NCBI GenBank assembly: GCA_902566635.1
Contig: CACFJP010000002.1
Span: forward strand, 1 to 64,000
Source of the DNA: an uncultured Bacteroidota bacterium
GTDB taxonomy: Bacteria; Bacteroidota; Bacteroidia; Flavobacteriales; Flavobacteriaceae
Reading direction: 5' to 3'
DNA length: 64,000 nucleotides
Numbering within the stretch: the stretch's first letter is position 1; each line of letters begins with the position of its first letter. The position numbers were made by a program, and so were the translations under genes. The notes under the pieces are model-generated. The model did no database searches. It had not been told where the DNA came from and saw only the letters and a list, made by a program, of their open reading frames with translations. Positions 35,482-45,048 of the stretch are shown here, in pieces.

Positions 35482-36171
35482 ATGTACAAAAGACCCCACA
35501 CAAAGAATTTTATTAAAGTCAAACACCTAATGTTTTTGCTGCTTGTAAGCTCACCACTAATTGCCCAAACCGAGTCAAAAGTCAACCTTGCAACACTTCC
35601 ATTTTTAATCCCCAATTTTGGACTCGAAGTCCCACTTAGCGAAAAACAATCGTTTCAAATCGATGCACTCGGTTCGTTTTGGGACAAACAACCACTTCTA
35701 GATGACACCCCTTTTCATTTAAACCAAGTGTTTTTAGAATATCGATGGTATCGTAAAGAAGACACCCAAAATTGGTTTATTGGCACACACGTTGGTTTTG
35801 GAATGTTTACCCTTCAAAAGCCAAGCTTTGCTGTTATTTATGATTATTGGGAAGAAAAAGAAGATGTAGAAACACGCTTTGATATTCCAGATGATGAGTA
35901 CCAGTCTGGTCGTGCGGCTTTTTATGGGCTGACAATTGGATATAAAAAACGATTGAAAAAGGGATTCGGCTTAGAGTTTTTTATTGGCGCAGGCCTAACA
36001 CAGTCATGGTACAAAGGTTACAAAGGACCTCGGCGAGTTGACTTGGACAGTCCAGACGAGACGGTTTATCGTCCATTCAATGGGTCAGGAGAAGTTGTTG
36101 CCTATCGTGGAGGGCTGATGCTCACCTATAAAATTCCTACTTTTGTAACGAAAACCAACATTGATGAATAA
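35482..36171 (+). CDS. DUF3575-like outer-membrane beta-barrel protein
   Basis: 229 residues with a long basic n-region and signal ([17 protein letters not shown]). The mature part opens [35 protein letters not shown], the N/L-P-N-G-E pattern of the DUF3575 family in Bacteroidetes, and continues with alternating aromatic strands ending [12 protein letters not shown]. Predicted small outer-membrane barrel; function unknown. It is 5 bp behind the kelch-like regulator and overlaps the UDP-glucose dehydrogenase start by 8 bp, so it belongs to the same transcript. Confidence 0.6.
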   Translation: MYKRPHTKNFIKVKHLMFLLLVSSPLIAQTESKVNLATLPFLIPNFGLEVPLSEKQSFQIDALGSFWDKQPLLDDTPFHLNQVFLEYRWYRKEDTQNWFIGTHVGFGMFTLQKPSFAVIYDYWEEKEDVETRFDIPDDEYQSGRAAFYGLTIGYKKRLKKGFGLEFFIGAGLTQSWYKGYKGPRRVDLDSPDETVYRPFNGSGEVVAYRGGLMLTYKIPTFVTKTNIDE

Positions 36172-37576
36172 GATATGTTGTATTGGAGCTGGGTATGTAG
36201 GTGGACCCACCATGGCGGTGATCGCTAGACAATGTACCAATATCAAAGTTAATGTGGTTGACATCAGCGAAGAGCGTATTGCTGCTTGGAACGATCCCGA
36301 CTTGGACAAGCTGCCCATATATGAACCAGGTTTGGCTGAAGTTGTGGCAAAGGCACGAAACAAAAACCTCTTTTTTTCAACTGATATTGACAAAGCCATA
36401 GAGGAGGCAGATATTATTTTTATAGCTGTAAACACCCCCACCAAAACCTATGGTAAAGGGAAAGGGATGGCAGCAGATCTAACATACGTAGAACAATGCG
36501 CCCGGCGAGTTGCCGAAGTGGCAACGGCTGATAAAATAGTGGTAGAAAAAAGCACACTTCCTGTTCGAACTGCAGAGGCGATACAAACCATATTGGAACA
36601 ATCACCTCATGGGGCACATTTTGAGGTGCTGTCCAACCCTGAGTTTTTGGCTGAAGGAACAGCCATTGCCGATTTGTTTAAATCAGATCGAGTATTGATT
36701 GGCGGGCGTACAACACCTCAAGGCAAACAGGCCGTTGAGGCATTGGTTGATATTTATGCAAATTGGATTCCACGTGAAAAAATTGTAACCACCAATGTGT
36801 GGTCATCCGAGCTTTCAAAACTTGTGTCCAATGCTTTTTTGGCACAACGGATTAGTTCCATTAATAGCATTTCTGCCCTTTGCGAGGCCACAGGCGCTGA
36901 TGTAGAAGAGGTTGCCAATGTAGTTGGCAAGGACAGTCGTATAGGTCCCAAATTTTTAAAAGCATCTGTTGGCTTTGGTGGTAGTTGTTTTCAAAAAGAC
37001 ATCTTAAACCTTGTGTATATCTGTCGCCAATATGGTCTGGATGAAGTGGCAGACTACTGGCAAGGAGTAATACAGATCAATGATTTTCAGAAAAACCGCT
37101 TTGCCAATCGAATCCAAGAAGCGTTGTTCAACACTGTCAATGGTAAAAAAATTGGTTTTTGGGGATGGGCATTTAAAAAAGAGACCAATGACACCAGAGA
37201 ATCTGCATCGATTTATGTGGCAGAACAGCTACTTTCAGAAGGCGCTCAGATCCATGTCTATGACCCCAAAGTGTCTTTGGACCGCATGCACCTAGACTTG
37301 CAAACGCTGTGGGAGTACAGAGGGCAATCTGAAAATGAAATCAAATCTAAACTTGCTAACCTAAGGAGTTCGGACAAAGCAGAAGACGCATGTACTAAAG
37401 CCCATGCGTTAGCCGTTATTACAGAGTGGGATGAGTTTAAAACCCAAGATTTTATAAAGATTTACACCGAAATGGAAAAGCCCGCTTTTGTGTTTGACGG
37501 AAGAAAAATTTTAGATCATAATCAATTGCAATCAATTGGCTTTACTGCCTATGAGATTGGAAAGGGAATCGAATAA
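36164..37576 (+). CDS. UDP-glucose 6-dehydrogenase
   Basis: NAD enzyme oxidising UDP-glucose to UDP-glucuronate, 470 residues from the ATG at 36164. N-terminal Rossmann [40 protein letters not shown] and [14 protein letters not shown], then the active site [10 protein letters not shown] with catalytic C275, and the C-terminal [15 protein letters not shown] segment binding the UDP-sugar. The long form with [17 protein letters not shown] resembles the animal/plant-type UGDH also common in Bacteroidetes. It is distinct from the WecC-type dehydrogenase at 40971. It supplies acidic sugar for the polysaccharide; glmS starts 2 bp downstream. Confidence 0.93.
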   Translation: MNKICCIGAGYVGGPTMAVIARQCTNIKVNVVDISEERIAAWNDPDLDKLPIYEPGLAEVVAKARNKNLFFSTDIDKAIEEADIIFIAVNTPTKTYGKGKGMAADLTYVEQCARRVAEVATADKIVVEKSTLPVRTAEAIQTILEQSPHGAHFEVLSNPEFLAEGTAIADLFKSDRVLIGGRTTPQGKQAVEALVDIYANWIPREKIVTTNVWSSELSKLVSNAFLAQRISSINSISALCEATGADVEEVANVVGKDSRIGPKFLKASVGFGGSCFQKDILNLVYICRQYGLDEVADYWQGVIQINDFQKNRFANRIQEALFNTVNGKKIGFWGWAFKKETNDTRESASIYVAEQLLSEGAQIHVYDPKVSLDRMHLDLQTLWEYRGQSENEIKSKLANLRSSDKAEDACTKAHALAVITEWDEFKTQDFIKIYTEMEKPAFVFDGRKILDHNQLQSIGFTAYEIGKGIE

Positions 37577-37578
37577 AT

Positions 37579-39420
37579 ATGTGTGGAATTGTGGGTTATA
37601 TCGGAAATCGAGCAGCATATCCCATTATCATTCAGGGGTTAAAACGCCTTGAGTATCGAGGTTATGACAGTGCAGGGATTGCCTTACTCAATAGTGAGTT
37701 ACAGCTAATCAAAACCAAAGGAAAAGTTGCAGATTTGGAAGCAAAGTCAGAACAAAATCATCGCTCTGGCACACTTGGTATTGGCCATACACGCTGGGCA
37801 ACACATGGTGTTCCCAATGACGTGAATGCTCACCCACACACCTCCAACTCTGGTCGGTTGGTTCTTGTGCACAACGGCATCATTGAAAACTATGAATCTC
37901 TACGATCCTATTTGACCGACCAGGGGTTTAGCTTCTCCTCTGAAACAGACACAGAAGTTTTGGTCAACTTGATTGAACATATTCAAATCACGCAAGGACT
38001 CAAAACAGGAAAAGCTGTTCAAATTTCTCTTAATCAAGTGGTTGGTGCCTATGCCATTGCAGTTTTTGATAAAGAAAGACCCAAAGAAATCGTGGTTGCC
38101 AAACTAGGGAGCCCATTGGCCATTGGCCTTGGCAAAGATGAATATTTTATAGCATCTGACGCTTCGCCTTTTATTGAATATACCAATCGTTCCATTTATT
38201 TGGAAGACAACGAAATGGCAGTCATCAACCAAGACAAGGGATTAAAAATGTATGCGATTTCAGACAATAGTAGGGTTGATCCACATATTCAAGAACTGCA
38301 ACTTAGTTTGGAAAAAATCGAGAAAGGTGGCTATGACCACTTTATGCTCAAAGAAATTTATGAGCAGCCTAATGCTATTATCGACACCTTTAGGGGAAGG
38401 CTTCATACGGATGAACAACAGATTATATTGTCTGGGTTAGAAGAACATAAAGAGGTTTTTGAGAAAGCTAAAAGAATCATTATTGTTGCTTGTGGCACCT
38501 CTTGGCACGCAGGCTTGGTGGGCGAATATTTGTTTGAAGATGCTGCACGCATCCCTGTAGAGGTCGAATACGCCTCAGAGTTCCGCTATCGTAACCCCGT
38601 GATTTATACAGACGATGTAGTTATTGCGATTTCTCAGTCTGGCGAAACGGCGGACACCTTAGCGGCCATTAAACTTGCCAAAGACGCAGGTGCTTTTGTA
38701 TTTGGAATTTGTAATGTAGTTGGGAGTTCGATTGCACGTGTTGCCGATACGGGTGCTTATACGCATGCAGGCCCAGAAATCGGAGTAGCATCGACCAAAG
38801 CCTTTACCACTCAAATCACCTTATTGATATTGATCGGATTGCGCTTGGGACAATTGCGAGGCACCTTGTCTCGTGATGAGTTTAGTCGTGTTGCCGAGGA
38901 GTTGGAAGCCCTTCCCAAAGCTGTACAAACCGTATTGAAAAGTGAAAAAAAGATACAGCAGATCGCTAAAAACTACAATCACGCCGCCAACTTTTTGTAT
39001 TTGGGACGAGGGTATAATTTTCCAGTCGCTCTTGAGGGCGCACTTAAACTGAAAGAAATTTCTTATATACATGCTGAGGGATACCCTGCTGCTGAAATGA
39101 AACATGGCCCAATAGCACTCATAGATAAAAATATGCCTGTGGTTGTTATTGCCACGAACAAAGGACACTATGAAAAAGTGGTAAGTAATATTCAAGAAAT
39201 TAAGTCTAGAGATGGAAAAATCATTGCTGTTGTTACTGATGGTGATAAATCGGTTAAAGCCCTAGCTGACCACGTGATTGAGATACCTGAAGTGACAGAG
39301 TCCCTTACACCTATTTTGGCATCGGTTCCTTTGCAGTTATTAGCTTATCACATTGCAGTTATGCGGGCTTGTAATGTCGATCAACCTAGAAACTTGGCAA
39401 AATCTGTAACAGTAGAGTAA
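37579..39420 (+). CDS. glmS: glutamine-fructose-6-phosphate aminotransferase
   Basis: Makes glucosamine 6-phosphate, the entry point to UDP-GlcNAc. Full-length, 613 residues: N-terminal glutaminase with the catalytic cysteine right after the initiator Met (MCGIVGYIG), GIGHTRWATHG and the RLVLVHNGIIENY loop, then two SIS domains with VACGTSWHAGLVGEYL, ISQSGETADTLAAIKLAK and IGVASTKAFTTQ, ending in the canonical DQPRNLAKSVTVE. Its place inside the polysaccharide cluster suggests co-regulated supply of UDP-GlcNAc for WecA, WecB and cell wall. The next gene overlaps its stop (TAATG). Confidence 0.97.
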   Translation: MCGIVGYIGNRAAYPIIIQGLKRLEYRGYDSAGIALLNSELQLIKTKGKVADLEAKSEQNHRSGTLGIGHTRWATHGVPNDVNAHPHTSNSGRLVLVHNGIIENYESLRSYLTDQGFSFSSETDTEVLVNLIEHIQITQGLKTGKAVQISLNQVVGAYAIAVFDKERPKEIVVAKLGSPLAIGLGKDEYFIASDASPFIEYTNRSIYLEDNEMAVINQDKGLKMYAISDNSRVDPHIQELQLSLEKIEKGGYDHFMLKEIYEQPNAIIDTFRGRLHTDEQQIILSGLEEHKEVFEKAKRIIIVACGTSWHAGLVGEYLFEDAARIPVEVEYASEFRYRNPVIYTDDVVIAISQSGETADTLAAIKLAKDAGAFVFGICNVVGSSIARVADTGAYTHAGPEIGVASTKAFTTQITLLILIGLRLGQLRGTLSRDEFSRVAEELEALPKAVQTVLKSEKKIQQIAKNYNHAANFLYLGRGYNFPVALEGALKLKEISYIHAEGYPAAEMKHGPIALIDKNMPVVVIATNKGHYEKVVSNIQEIKSRDGKIIAVVTDGDKSVKALADHVIEIPEVTESLTPILASVPLQLLAYHIAVMRACNVDQPRNLAKSVTVE

Positions 39421-39854
39421 TGAAGAAAAAAGCAATCATTTTGTCAGGTTATTTTAATCCACTTCATAAGGGCCATTTGGAATATTTTAACAAAGCCAAG
39501 GCACTATGCGATGAGCTCTTTGTGATTGTAAATAACGATTACCAAAGGAAACTTAAGGGCAGTAAACCATTTCAAGATGAAGAAGAGCGTCTTTTGATTG
39601 TCATTAACATTAAAGGAGTTGATAAAGCGATCTTATCGATTGATCAAGACCGCACGGTTTGCGAGAGTATTCGACAAATAACAGAACAATATGGCGCGCA
39701 CTATGACTTGGCTTTTGCCAATGGGGGTGACCAAAGCAATGACACCATCCCCGAAATTCTTGTTTGCAAGGAGTTAGGGATAGAGCTGATAGATGGCTTA
39801 GGAGATAAAATACAGAGTAGCAGTCGGTTGTTGAATGCGTTAAATATTAAATGA
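39420..39854 (+). CDS. cytidylyltransferase-family nucleotidyltransferase
   Basis: Small 144-residue enzyme with the HxGH nucleotidyltransferase motif in SGYFNPLHKGHLEYFNKAK and a C-terminal ISSSxx-type motif seen as IQSSSRLL. Between them, FVIVNNDYQRKLKGSKPFQDEEERLLIV and AFANGGDQS match the glycerol-3-phosphate cytidylyltransferase-like group. It probably activates a small phospho-compound (glycerol-P, ribitol-P or similar) to a CDP or ADP form for glycan decoration; substrate cannot be decided from sequence. It overlaps glmS by one base and wecB by four. Confidence 0.8.
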   Translation: MKKKAIILSGYFNPLHKGHLEYFNKAKALCDELFVIVNNDYQRKLKGSKPFQDEEERLLIVINIKGVDKAILSIDQDRTVCESIRQITEQYGAHYDLAFANGGDQSNDTIPEILVCKELGIELIDGLGDKIQSSSRLLNALNIK

Positions 39855-40966
39855 AGAAAATATTATTAATTTTTGGAACCAGACCAGAAGCGATTAAGAT
39901 GGCACCTCTGGTAAAAGAATTCCAAAAACACCCAAGCGACTTTCACACAAAAGTTTGTGTTACAGCTCAGCACCGTGAAATGCTCGATCAGGTTCTTGAT
40001 TTTTTTGAAATCAGTTCGGATTACGACTTAGATTTAATGAAACCAGGCCAAGACCTTTATTCACTAACTGCAGCGATTATAGAGTCTTTAAAACCCATTT
40101 TAGAAACATTTGTCCCTGATTATGTTTTTGTTCATGGAGATACAACGACAACTATGGCCGCATCAATCGCCTCTTTTTATTCTGGGGCAAAAGTTTGTCA
40201 CATTGAGGCAGGGCTTCGAACACACAACAAGCTTTCACCATTCCCCGAAGAAATGAATAGGCAAATAACAGGGCGGGTTTGTGATTTACACTTTGCACCT
40301 ACGCAAGCTTCGAAAAAAAACTTACTGGCGGAGAATATTTCAAAAAAGAATATTTTAGTTACTGGTAATACAGTGATTGATGCCCTTTTTGAAAGCGTAT
40401 CTCGCGTTAAAAACCTAAGCACAAAAAACATTGAGCATATTAAAAAGGCTCTTTCTCCAGGACAAGATGTGGTTCTTGTAACTGGACATAGACGGGAAAA
40501 CCATGGCGAAGGCTTTCAGCGCATTTGCCAGGCATTAAAAGAAATTGCAACATCGAAACCAGAAGTCAAAATTATATATCCAGTTCATTTGAACCCAAAT
40601 GTTCAAAAGCCCGTTAACAAACATTTAAAGGGCTTAAAAAATATATTATTGATTTCTCCTCTGTCGTATCCTGAGTTTATTTGGCTAATGAATCGTTCTA
40701 AAATCATCATTACAGATAGTGGCGGAGTTCAAGAAGAAGCCCCCAGCCTTGGAAAGCCTGTTTTGGTTATGAGAGAAAATACAGAGCGACCTGAGGCGGT
40801 TGATGCGGGTACCGTTATCCTTGTTGGAACAAATAAAGAAAGGATTGTATGTGAAGCATTAGAGCTGTTAAACAACAAAGAACGTTTTCAATCCATGAGT
40901 GAACTTCATAACCCTTATGGAGACGGAAAAGCCTGTAATAGAATTATAAATTATTTAAAAACATAA
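39851..40966 (+). CDS. wecB: UDP-N-acetylglucosamine 2-epimerase (non-hydrolysing)
   Basis: Converts UDP-GlcNAc to UDP-ManNAc. 371 residues, GT-B-like fold. Motifs: FGTRPEAIKMAPLVKEF at the N terminus, VHGDTTTTMAAS, HIEAGLRTHNKLSPFPEEMNRQ, VTGHRRENHGEGF, and ITDSGGVQEEAPSLGKPVLVMRENTERPEAVDAGT near the C terminus. ATGA overlap with the cytidylyltransferase gene. WecC, encoded four bases downstream, would oxidise its product. Confidence 0.95.
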   Translation: MKKILLIFGTRPEAIKMAPLVKEFQKHPSDFHTKVCVTAQHREMLDQVLDFFEISSDYDLDLMKPGQDLYSLTAAIIESLKPILETFVPDYVFVHGDTTTTMAASIASFYSGAKVCHIEAGLRTHNKLSPFPEEMNRQITGRVCDLHFAPTQASKKNLLAENISKKNILVTGNTVIDALFESVSRVKNLSTKNIEHIKKALSPGQDVVLVTGHRRENHGEGFQRICQALKEIATSKPEVKIIYPVHLNPNVQKPVNKHLKGLKNILLISPLSYPEFIWLMNRSKIIITDSGGVQEEAPSLGKPVLVMRENTERPEAVDAGTVILVGTNKERIVCEALELLNNKERFQSMSELHNPYGDGKACNRIINYLKT

Positions 40967-40970
40967 ACAT

Positions 40971-42173
40971 ATGGCCGAAGTAGTAACGGTAGGACTAGGT
41001 TATATCGGCCTTCCCACCTCCGCACTTATTGCATCTCATGGAATAAAAGTTCAAGGTGTGGACATTAACCAAGAGGTTGTTGACACTATAAATAAGGGGA
41101 GCATTCACATTATTGAGCCTCAACTGGACATTGCGGTTAAAAAATCAGTTGAAAGTGGAAATCTAATAGCCTCTACACTTGCCGAACAAGCAGATGTTTT
41201 TCTAATAGTGGTTCCAACCCCGTTCAAGGGTGACCACGAACCGGATATTTCTTATATTCAAAACGCAACTCAAAGGATTGTACCTTTGCTAAAAGATGGT
41301 GACCTGTTTATTTTGGAGTCAACTTCTCCTGTAGGAACTACTGACAAAATTAAAGAAATGATTTTCTCTCAAAGGCCAGAGTTGAAAAACAAAATTTATA
41401 TTGCCTATTGTCCAGAACGCGTACTTCCTGGAAACGTAATGCACGAGTTAATACATAATGATAGGGTAATAGGTGGAATTGACGATGCATCAACAAAAAA
41501 AGCGATTTCTTTTTATTCTCGTTTTGTAAAAGGCGAATTATATGCTACCAACGCTAAGACAGCAGAGATGTGTAAACTTGTAGAAAACGCCTCTAGAGAC
41601 GTACAAATTGCATTTGCTAACGAACTTTCATTGATTTGTGACAAAGCAGAAATTGATGTGTGGGAGCTCATAAATCTAGCTAACAAACACCCCAGGGTAA
41701 ATATCTTACAACCGGGATGTGGGGTAGGCGGTCACTGTATAGCTGTAGACCCCTACTTTATAAAAGCTCACTTTCCTAATGAATCAAAATTGATTGGAAC
41801 GGCTCGTGAACTAAATAATTTCAAGGCTTCATGGAGCGTAGAAAAAATCCAAAATAAAATTTTAAAATTTGAATTGACACAAAAAAGGAAGCCTATAGTT
41901 GCTTTATGTGGGCTGGCATTTAAACCAAACATTGACGACCTTCGGGAGTCACCAGCACTGCACATTGCAGAAAAAATTAGTCAAACCCACCCCAAAGAAA
42001 AGATCTTTTTCGTTGAGCCAAATATTGTTTCTCATAAAAGGTTTCAAATAACCCCTTTAAAAAAAGCACTTATGGACTCTGATTTAATTTTTGTTTTAGT
42101 TGCTCATAAAGAGTTTAAGAATATTGACACATCAATTATAGAGAAAAAGGTCTACTCTTTTGTGTCATTATGA
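40971..42173 (+). CDS. wecC: UDP-N-acetyl-D-mannosamine dehydrogenase
   Basis: NAD enzyme of 400 residues giving UDP-ManNAcA. N-terminal VGLGYIGLPTSALIASHGIKVQGVDIN, the IVVPTPFKGDHEPDISY loop, ESTSPVGTTDKI, CPERVLPGNVMHE, and the active site QPGCGVGGHCIAVDPYF with catalytic C256; then LCGLAFKPNIDDLRESPA. The CxxVGGHCIxVDP and CPERVLPG phrasing is the WecC/WbpA type, separating it from UDP-glucose dehydrogenase at 36164. It overlaps the glycosyltransferase gene by 4 bp (ATGA). Confidence 0.94.
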   Translation: MAEVVTVGLGYIGLPTSALIASHGIKVQGVDINQEVVDTINKGSIHIIEPQLDIAVKKSVESGNLIASTLAEQADVFLIVVPTPFKGDHEPDISYIQNATQRIVPLLKDGDLFILESTSPVGTTDKIKEMIFSQRPELKNKIYIAYCPERVLPGNVMHELIHNDRVIGGIDDASTKKAISFYSRFVKGELYATNAKTAEMCKLVENASRDVQIAFANELSLICDKAEIDVWELINLANKHPRVNILQPGCGVGGHCIAVDPYFIKAHFPNESKLIGTARELNNFKASWSVEKIQNKILKFELTQKRKPIVALCGLAFKPNIDDLRESPALHIAEKISQTHPKEKIFFVEPNIVSHKRFQITPLKKALMDSDLIFVLVAHKEFKNIDTSIIEKKVYSFVSL

Positions 42174-43366
42174 AAAGAACACTTCACATACTCTATCAAT
42201 CAGTTCCTAACATTTCCGGAAGCAGCACAAGAAGCAAGAATTTAATTGATGCTCAGAGAAAACTAGGATTAAACCCCGTTGTTATAACATCTCCTTTTCA
42301 AAAAGGCGAAGATAAAAACAGAGATGAAATAGATGGGGTCTCATATTACAGAACCCAAATTGTAGGGACTCGAAATATAAATGTTTCAGAACAAAAAAAG
42401 AGTTTTTGGATAAAGCTACTAAAAGGCATCTCATTCTTGTATTTTGCCATCAAAGTCATTAATCTGGTTAGGAAAGAAAAAATTGATATAATTCATTCAC
42501 ACGCGACATTTTATTGTGCTCTTGCTGGAATAATTGCTGGGGGGGTTTGTAGAAGACCAACTATTTATGAAGTAAGGTCCCTTTGGTACGAAAGGAGACC
42601 AGCAAAGACTATTTTAAATCGAATAGAGAAGGAATTTTACAAAAAACTTGAACAACTTTCAATTGTGTGCTCAAAAAAAATTGTATGCATTAATAAAATT
42701 CTAAAAGAGCACCTTGTGAAACAGCTTTTCATCAAAGAAGATAAAATTAGTGTTGTTTCAAACGCAGTTGATGTTAAATGGTTAGAGTCTTTGCCATTAA
42801 AAAAACGGAACTCAAATGCATTAAGGTTTGGGTACATTGGATCTATCAGCCCGATAGAGGGGTTAGAACTAACGATAGAGGCTTTTAAAAATGACATCAC
42901 ACTTAAAAGCCACCCATTTTATGTTTATGGAGGTGGCCCAAAGGAATATATCTCAAAGCTAAAAACACAAGCATCTGCTAATTTTAAGTTTTTAGGCCAA
43001 ATAAAAAAAGCATTCATAGGGGAAGCATATAATTTAATAGATGTTATTGTTATTCCAAGACCACCGTCATTAATTACAAATACAGTTACGCCATTAAAGC
43101 CTCTTGAGGGTGTTGGAGCAGGAAAAATTGTAGTTGTAAGCGATATACCGCCAATGCACGAAATAATCGAAGACCAAAAAACAGGATTTTTTTTTAAAAG
43201 CACGAGTTATAATGACTTGGTTGATACTCTAAAAAAAATTATTAGCAAATATTCTGAAATAAGCGAATATGAAAAGCAAGTCGAGGGCTCTAAGAAAATA
43301 GTTTTAGAAAAATACAGCTGGTTTAATAATGCATTACAATACAAAAGTCTTTATGAAACAATATAG
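42170..43366 (+). CDS. GT4-family glycosyltransferase
   Basis: 398-residue GT-B enzyme. The N-terminal domain has the usual open sheet (LHILYQSVPNISGSSTRSKNLIDA) and DIIHSHATFYCALAGIIAG. The donor-binding C-terminal domain has FGYIGSISPIEGLELTIEAF, VIVIPRPPSLITNTVTPLKPLEGVGAGKIVVVSDIPPMHEII, including the GT4 K-x-x-E-x-x-x-x-G-x-P-like motif. The acceptor and sugar are unknown; it would extend the lipid-linked repeat unit. AT content rises from about here, and the flippase gene overlaps its 3' end by 14 bp. Confidence 0.85.
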   Translation: MKRTLHILYQSVPNISGSSTRSKNLIDAQRKLGLNPVVITSPFQKGEDKNRDEIDGVSYYRTQIVGTRNINVSEQKKSFWIKLLKGISFLYFAIKVINLVRKEKIDIIHSHATFYCALAGIIAGGVCRRPTIYEVRSLWYERRPAKTILNRIEKEFYKKLEQLSIVCSKKIVCINKILKEHLVKQLFIKEDKISVVSNAVDVKWLESLPLKKRNSNALRFGYIGSISPIEGLELTIEAFKNDITLKSHPFYVYGGGPKEYISKLKTQASANFKFLGQIKKAFIGEAYNLIDVIVIPRPPSLITNTVTPLKPLEGVGAGKIVVVSDIPPMHEIIEDQKTGFFFKSTSYNDLVDTLKKIISKYSEISEYEKQVEGSKKIVLEKYSWFNNALQYKSLYETI

Positions 43367-44549
43367 GTTTAAAGCTCTATCAAGACACACAGCTATTATA
43401 TCAATTATGCTTTTGGGTAATTTGTGTTTGTTTGCGTCTAATTTATTAGCAGCCAAGGAAATGTCTGCTCAAGACTTTATTGAACTTAGCCTTTATTTAA
43501 TTTTTTATTCACTGGTTAGCTCAATTGGCTTGTTTGGGAGCGAACAAATTCTAATTAGAGATTCAACTATTAAGAACAATAGAGTTTATATTCAAACAAA
43601 AACCATTAAGCTACTCTTTCTTTCATTACTTATAAGCCTTTTAATTATCCCCTTTATTTTTGGGTATTTTTTTCAAAAAAATATCATTATTCTAATTTCA
43701 ATTTTATTTATAGGGAACCTGCAATATTTGATTTATCACACCCTAAGGATTTCGGGGAATTTTGTCGAAGCTCAATTAATTTTACACACCCCGAGAGTAG
43801 TATTGTTTTTGTTGCTATTTAATCTAGAAAAATTAGATTCAAGACTAATTCTTTCGGTTGAAAACCTTATTGTAATATCATTGTTAACTATAATGCCTCT
43901 TATTTTAAAATCCTTTATCACTATTTCAAAAAAAATTACACTGCAGAAAAAAAAATTAACCCATAAAGACATTAAGCTGAATGCAGTTTTTGCTTTCAGT
44001 CTAATTACTCTGACCGCAATCTCTTTTATTGACAAGTTTATAGCTGAGCAAATTGAGAGCTCCTCAAAAACGTTTTCTGAATTTTTATTGTTAGGAACAA
44101 TTTTAATTACCCCCTTTGGCTTTCTGCAAAACCTCAGAAACTTCTTATTGTTAAGAAACTTCAAGCTTAAAGAAAATAGTTTTTTATTACAAAAATGGAG
44201 TATTGCCTTAAGCCACATTTTAGCATCAGCTACAGGATTTGTGATTTTTTATGTCTATAAAAACTACATTAACAACAAAATGTTTGACGATTCAATTAAT
44301 GTTGCATGGGTTATTATATTTATTACCATTGGGGCATTGAAGCTAAGTTATGCGGATAAATCCCTTAAATTTGGCTTAGAGGGCCCAACAAAAAGTATTT
44401 TTTTTCTAAACCTATATACCCTAATCATTTTTGTGTTTTTTACCTTTATATCATTTATTTTTAATAATTTGACTATGTTAATTATTGGGAACATGTTTTC
44501 ATGGGGATATAGAAACTACGCCTTAAGAGACTATGTGGGGATTAAGTAA
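43353..44549 (+). CDS. Wzx-like polysaccharide flippase
   Basis: 398 residues from the ATG at 43353 (an ATG at 43329 would overlap the previous gene further). About 12 hydrophobic helices spread over the whole length, with short charged loops. The opening LSRHTAIISIMLLGNLCLFASNLLAAKEMSAQDFIELSLY resembles the first helices of MATE/Wzx (polysaccharide_synt) transporters. Expected to flip the undecaprenyl-linked repeat across the inner membrane. Call rests on topology, size and cluster position; sequence of these proteins is very divergent. Confidence 0.65.
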   Translation: MKQYRFKALSRHTAIISIMLLGNLCLFASNLLAAKEMSAQDFIELSLYLIFYSLVSSIGLFGSEQILIRDSTIKNNRVYIQTKTIKLLFLSLLISLLIIPFIFGYFFQKNIIILISILFIGNLQYLIYHTLRISGNFVEAQLILHTPRVVLFLLLFNLEKLDSRLILSVENLIVISLLTIMPLILKSFITISKKITLQKKKLTHKDIKLNAVFAFSLITLTAISFIDKFIAEQIESSSKTFSEFLLLGTILITPFGFLQNLRNFLLLRNFKLKENSFLLQKWSIALSHILASATGFVIFYVYKNYINNKMFDDSINVAWVIIFITIGALKLSYADKSLKFGLEGPTKSIFFLNLYTLIIFVFFTFISFIFNNLTMLIIGNMFSWGYRNYALRDYVGIK

Positions 44550-45048
44550 AATAAATCATGAGTTTAAATTATGGGGATACTATATTCTAAAGCAAATTCC
44601 AGGAAGAATAGGCTGTTACATTAGATATGTTCTTATTGTTAAGAATAAAAGAGGTTACTGTAGAATATGGGAGGGGGTTCAAATTGATTCTATTTCTAAC
44701 CTTTTCTTGGGCAACAACGTATCCATAAACAGGGGGTGCATAATTAATTGTGCTGGAGTGGTTGAGATAGGAGACGATTCAATGTTGGGACCAAATGTAT
44801 TAGTTTATTCACAATCCCATAAGTTCCGAGATAAAAGCTTAAAAATTAATCAGCAAGGATATGTGGTAAAAAAAGTGAAAATTGGAAAAAACTGCTGGAT
44901 TGGGGCTGGTGCAATTATTTTACCTGGAGTGACTATCGAAGACAACTCAGTAATTGCAGCAGGATCTGTAGTAGTAAAAAATGTTAATGCAAACACATTA
45001 ATAATCAATAAGAGAAACAGGTTTGATTTTGATCTTTTCAACTCATGA
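44533..45048 (+). CDS. hexapeptide-repeat acyltransferase (LbH family)
   Basis: 171 residues with a left-handed beta-helix made of hexapeptide turns: LGNNVSINRGCIINCAGVVEIGDDSMLGPNVLVYSQSH, then VKIGKNCWIGAGAIILPGVTIEDNSVIAAGSVVVKNV. The H in SQSHKFRD is the usual catalytic position of the xenobiotic/serine/maltose acetyltransferase group. It probably O- or N-acetylates a sugar of the repeat unit. Its 5' end overlaps the flippase gene by 17 bp and its stop overlaps the next start (ATGA), indicating tight translational coupling. Confidence 0.85.
   Translation: MWGLSKINHEFKLWGYYILKQIPGRIGCYIRYVLIVKNKRGYCRIWEGVQIDSISNLFLGNNVSINRGCIINCAGVVEIGDDSMLGPNVLVYSQSHKFRDKSLKINQQGYVVKKVKIGKNCWIGAGAIILPGVTIEDNSVIAAGSVVVKNVNANTLIINKRNRFDFDLFNS

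Noticed and set aside
36768..36780. TTCCACGTGAAAA, resembling half of a parS site, inside the UDP-glucose dehydrogenase gene
   Set aside because: Only the centre CCACGTG and one arm fit; the right half lacks GGAAC and the sequence encodes a conserved I-P-R-E-K segment.
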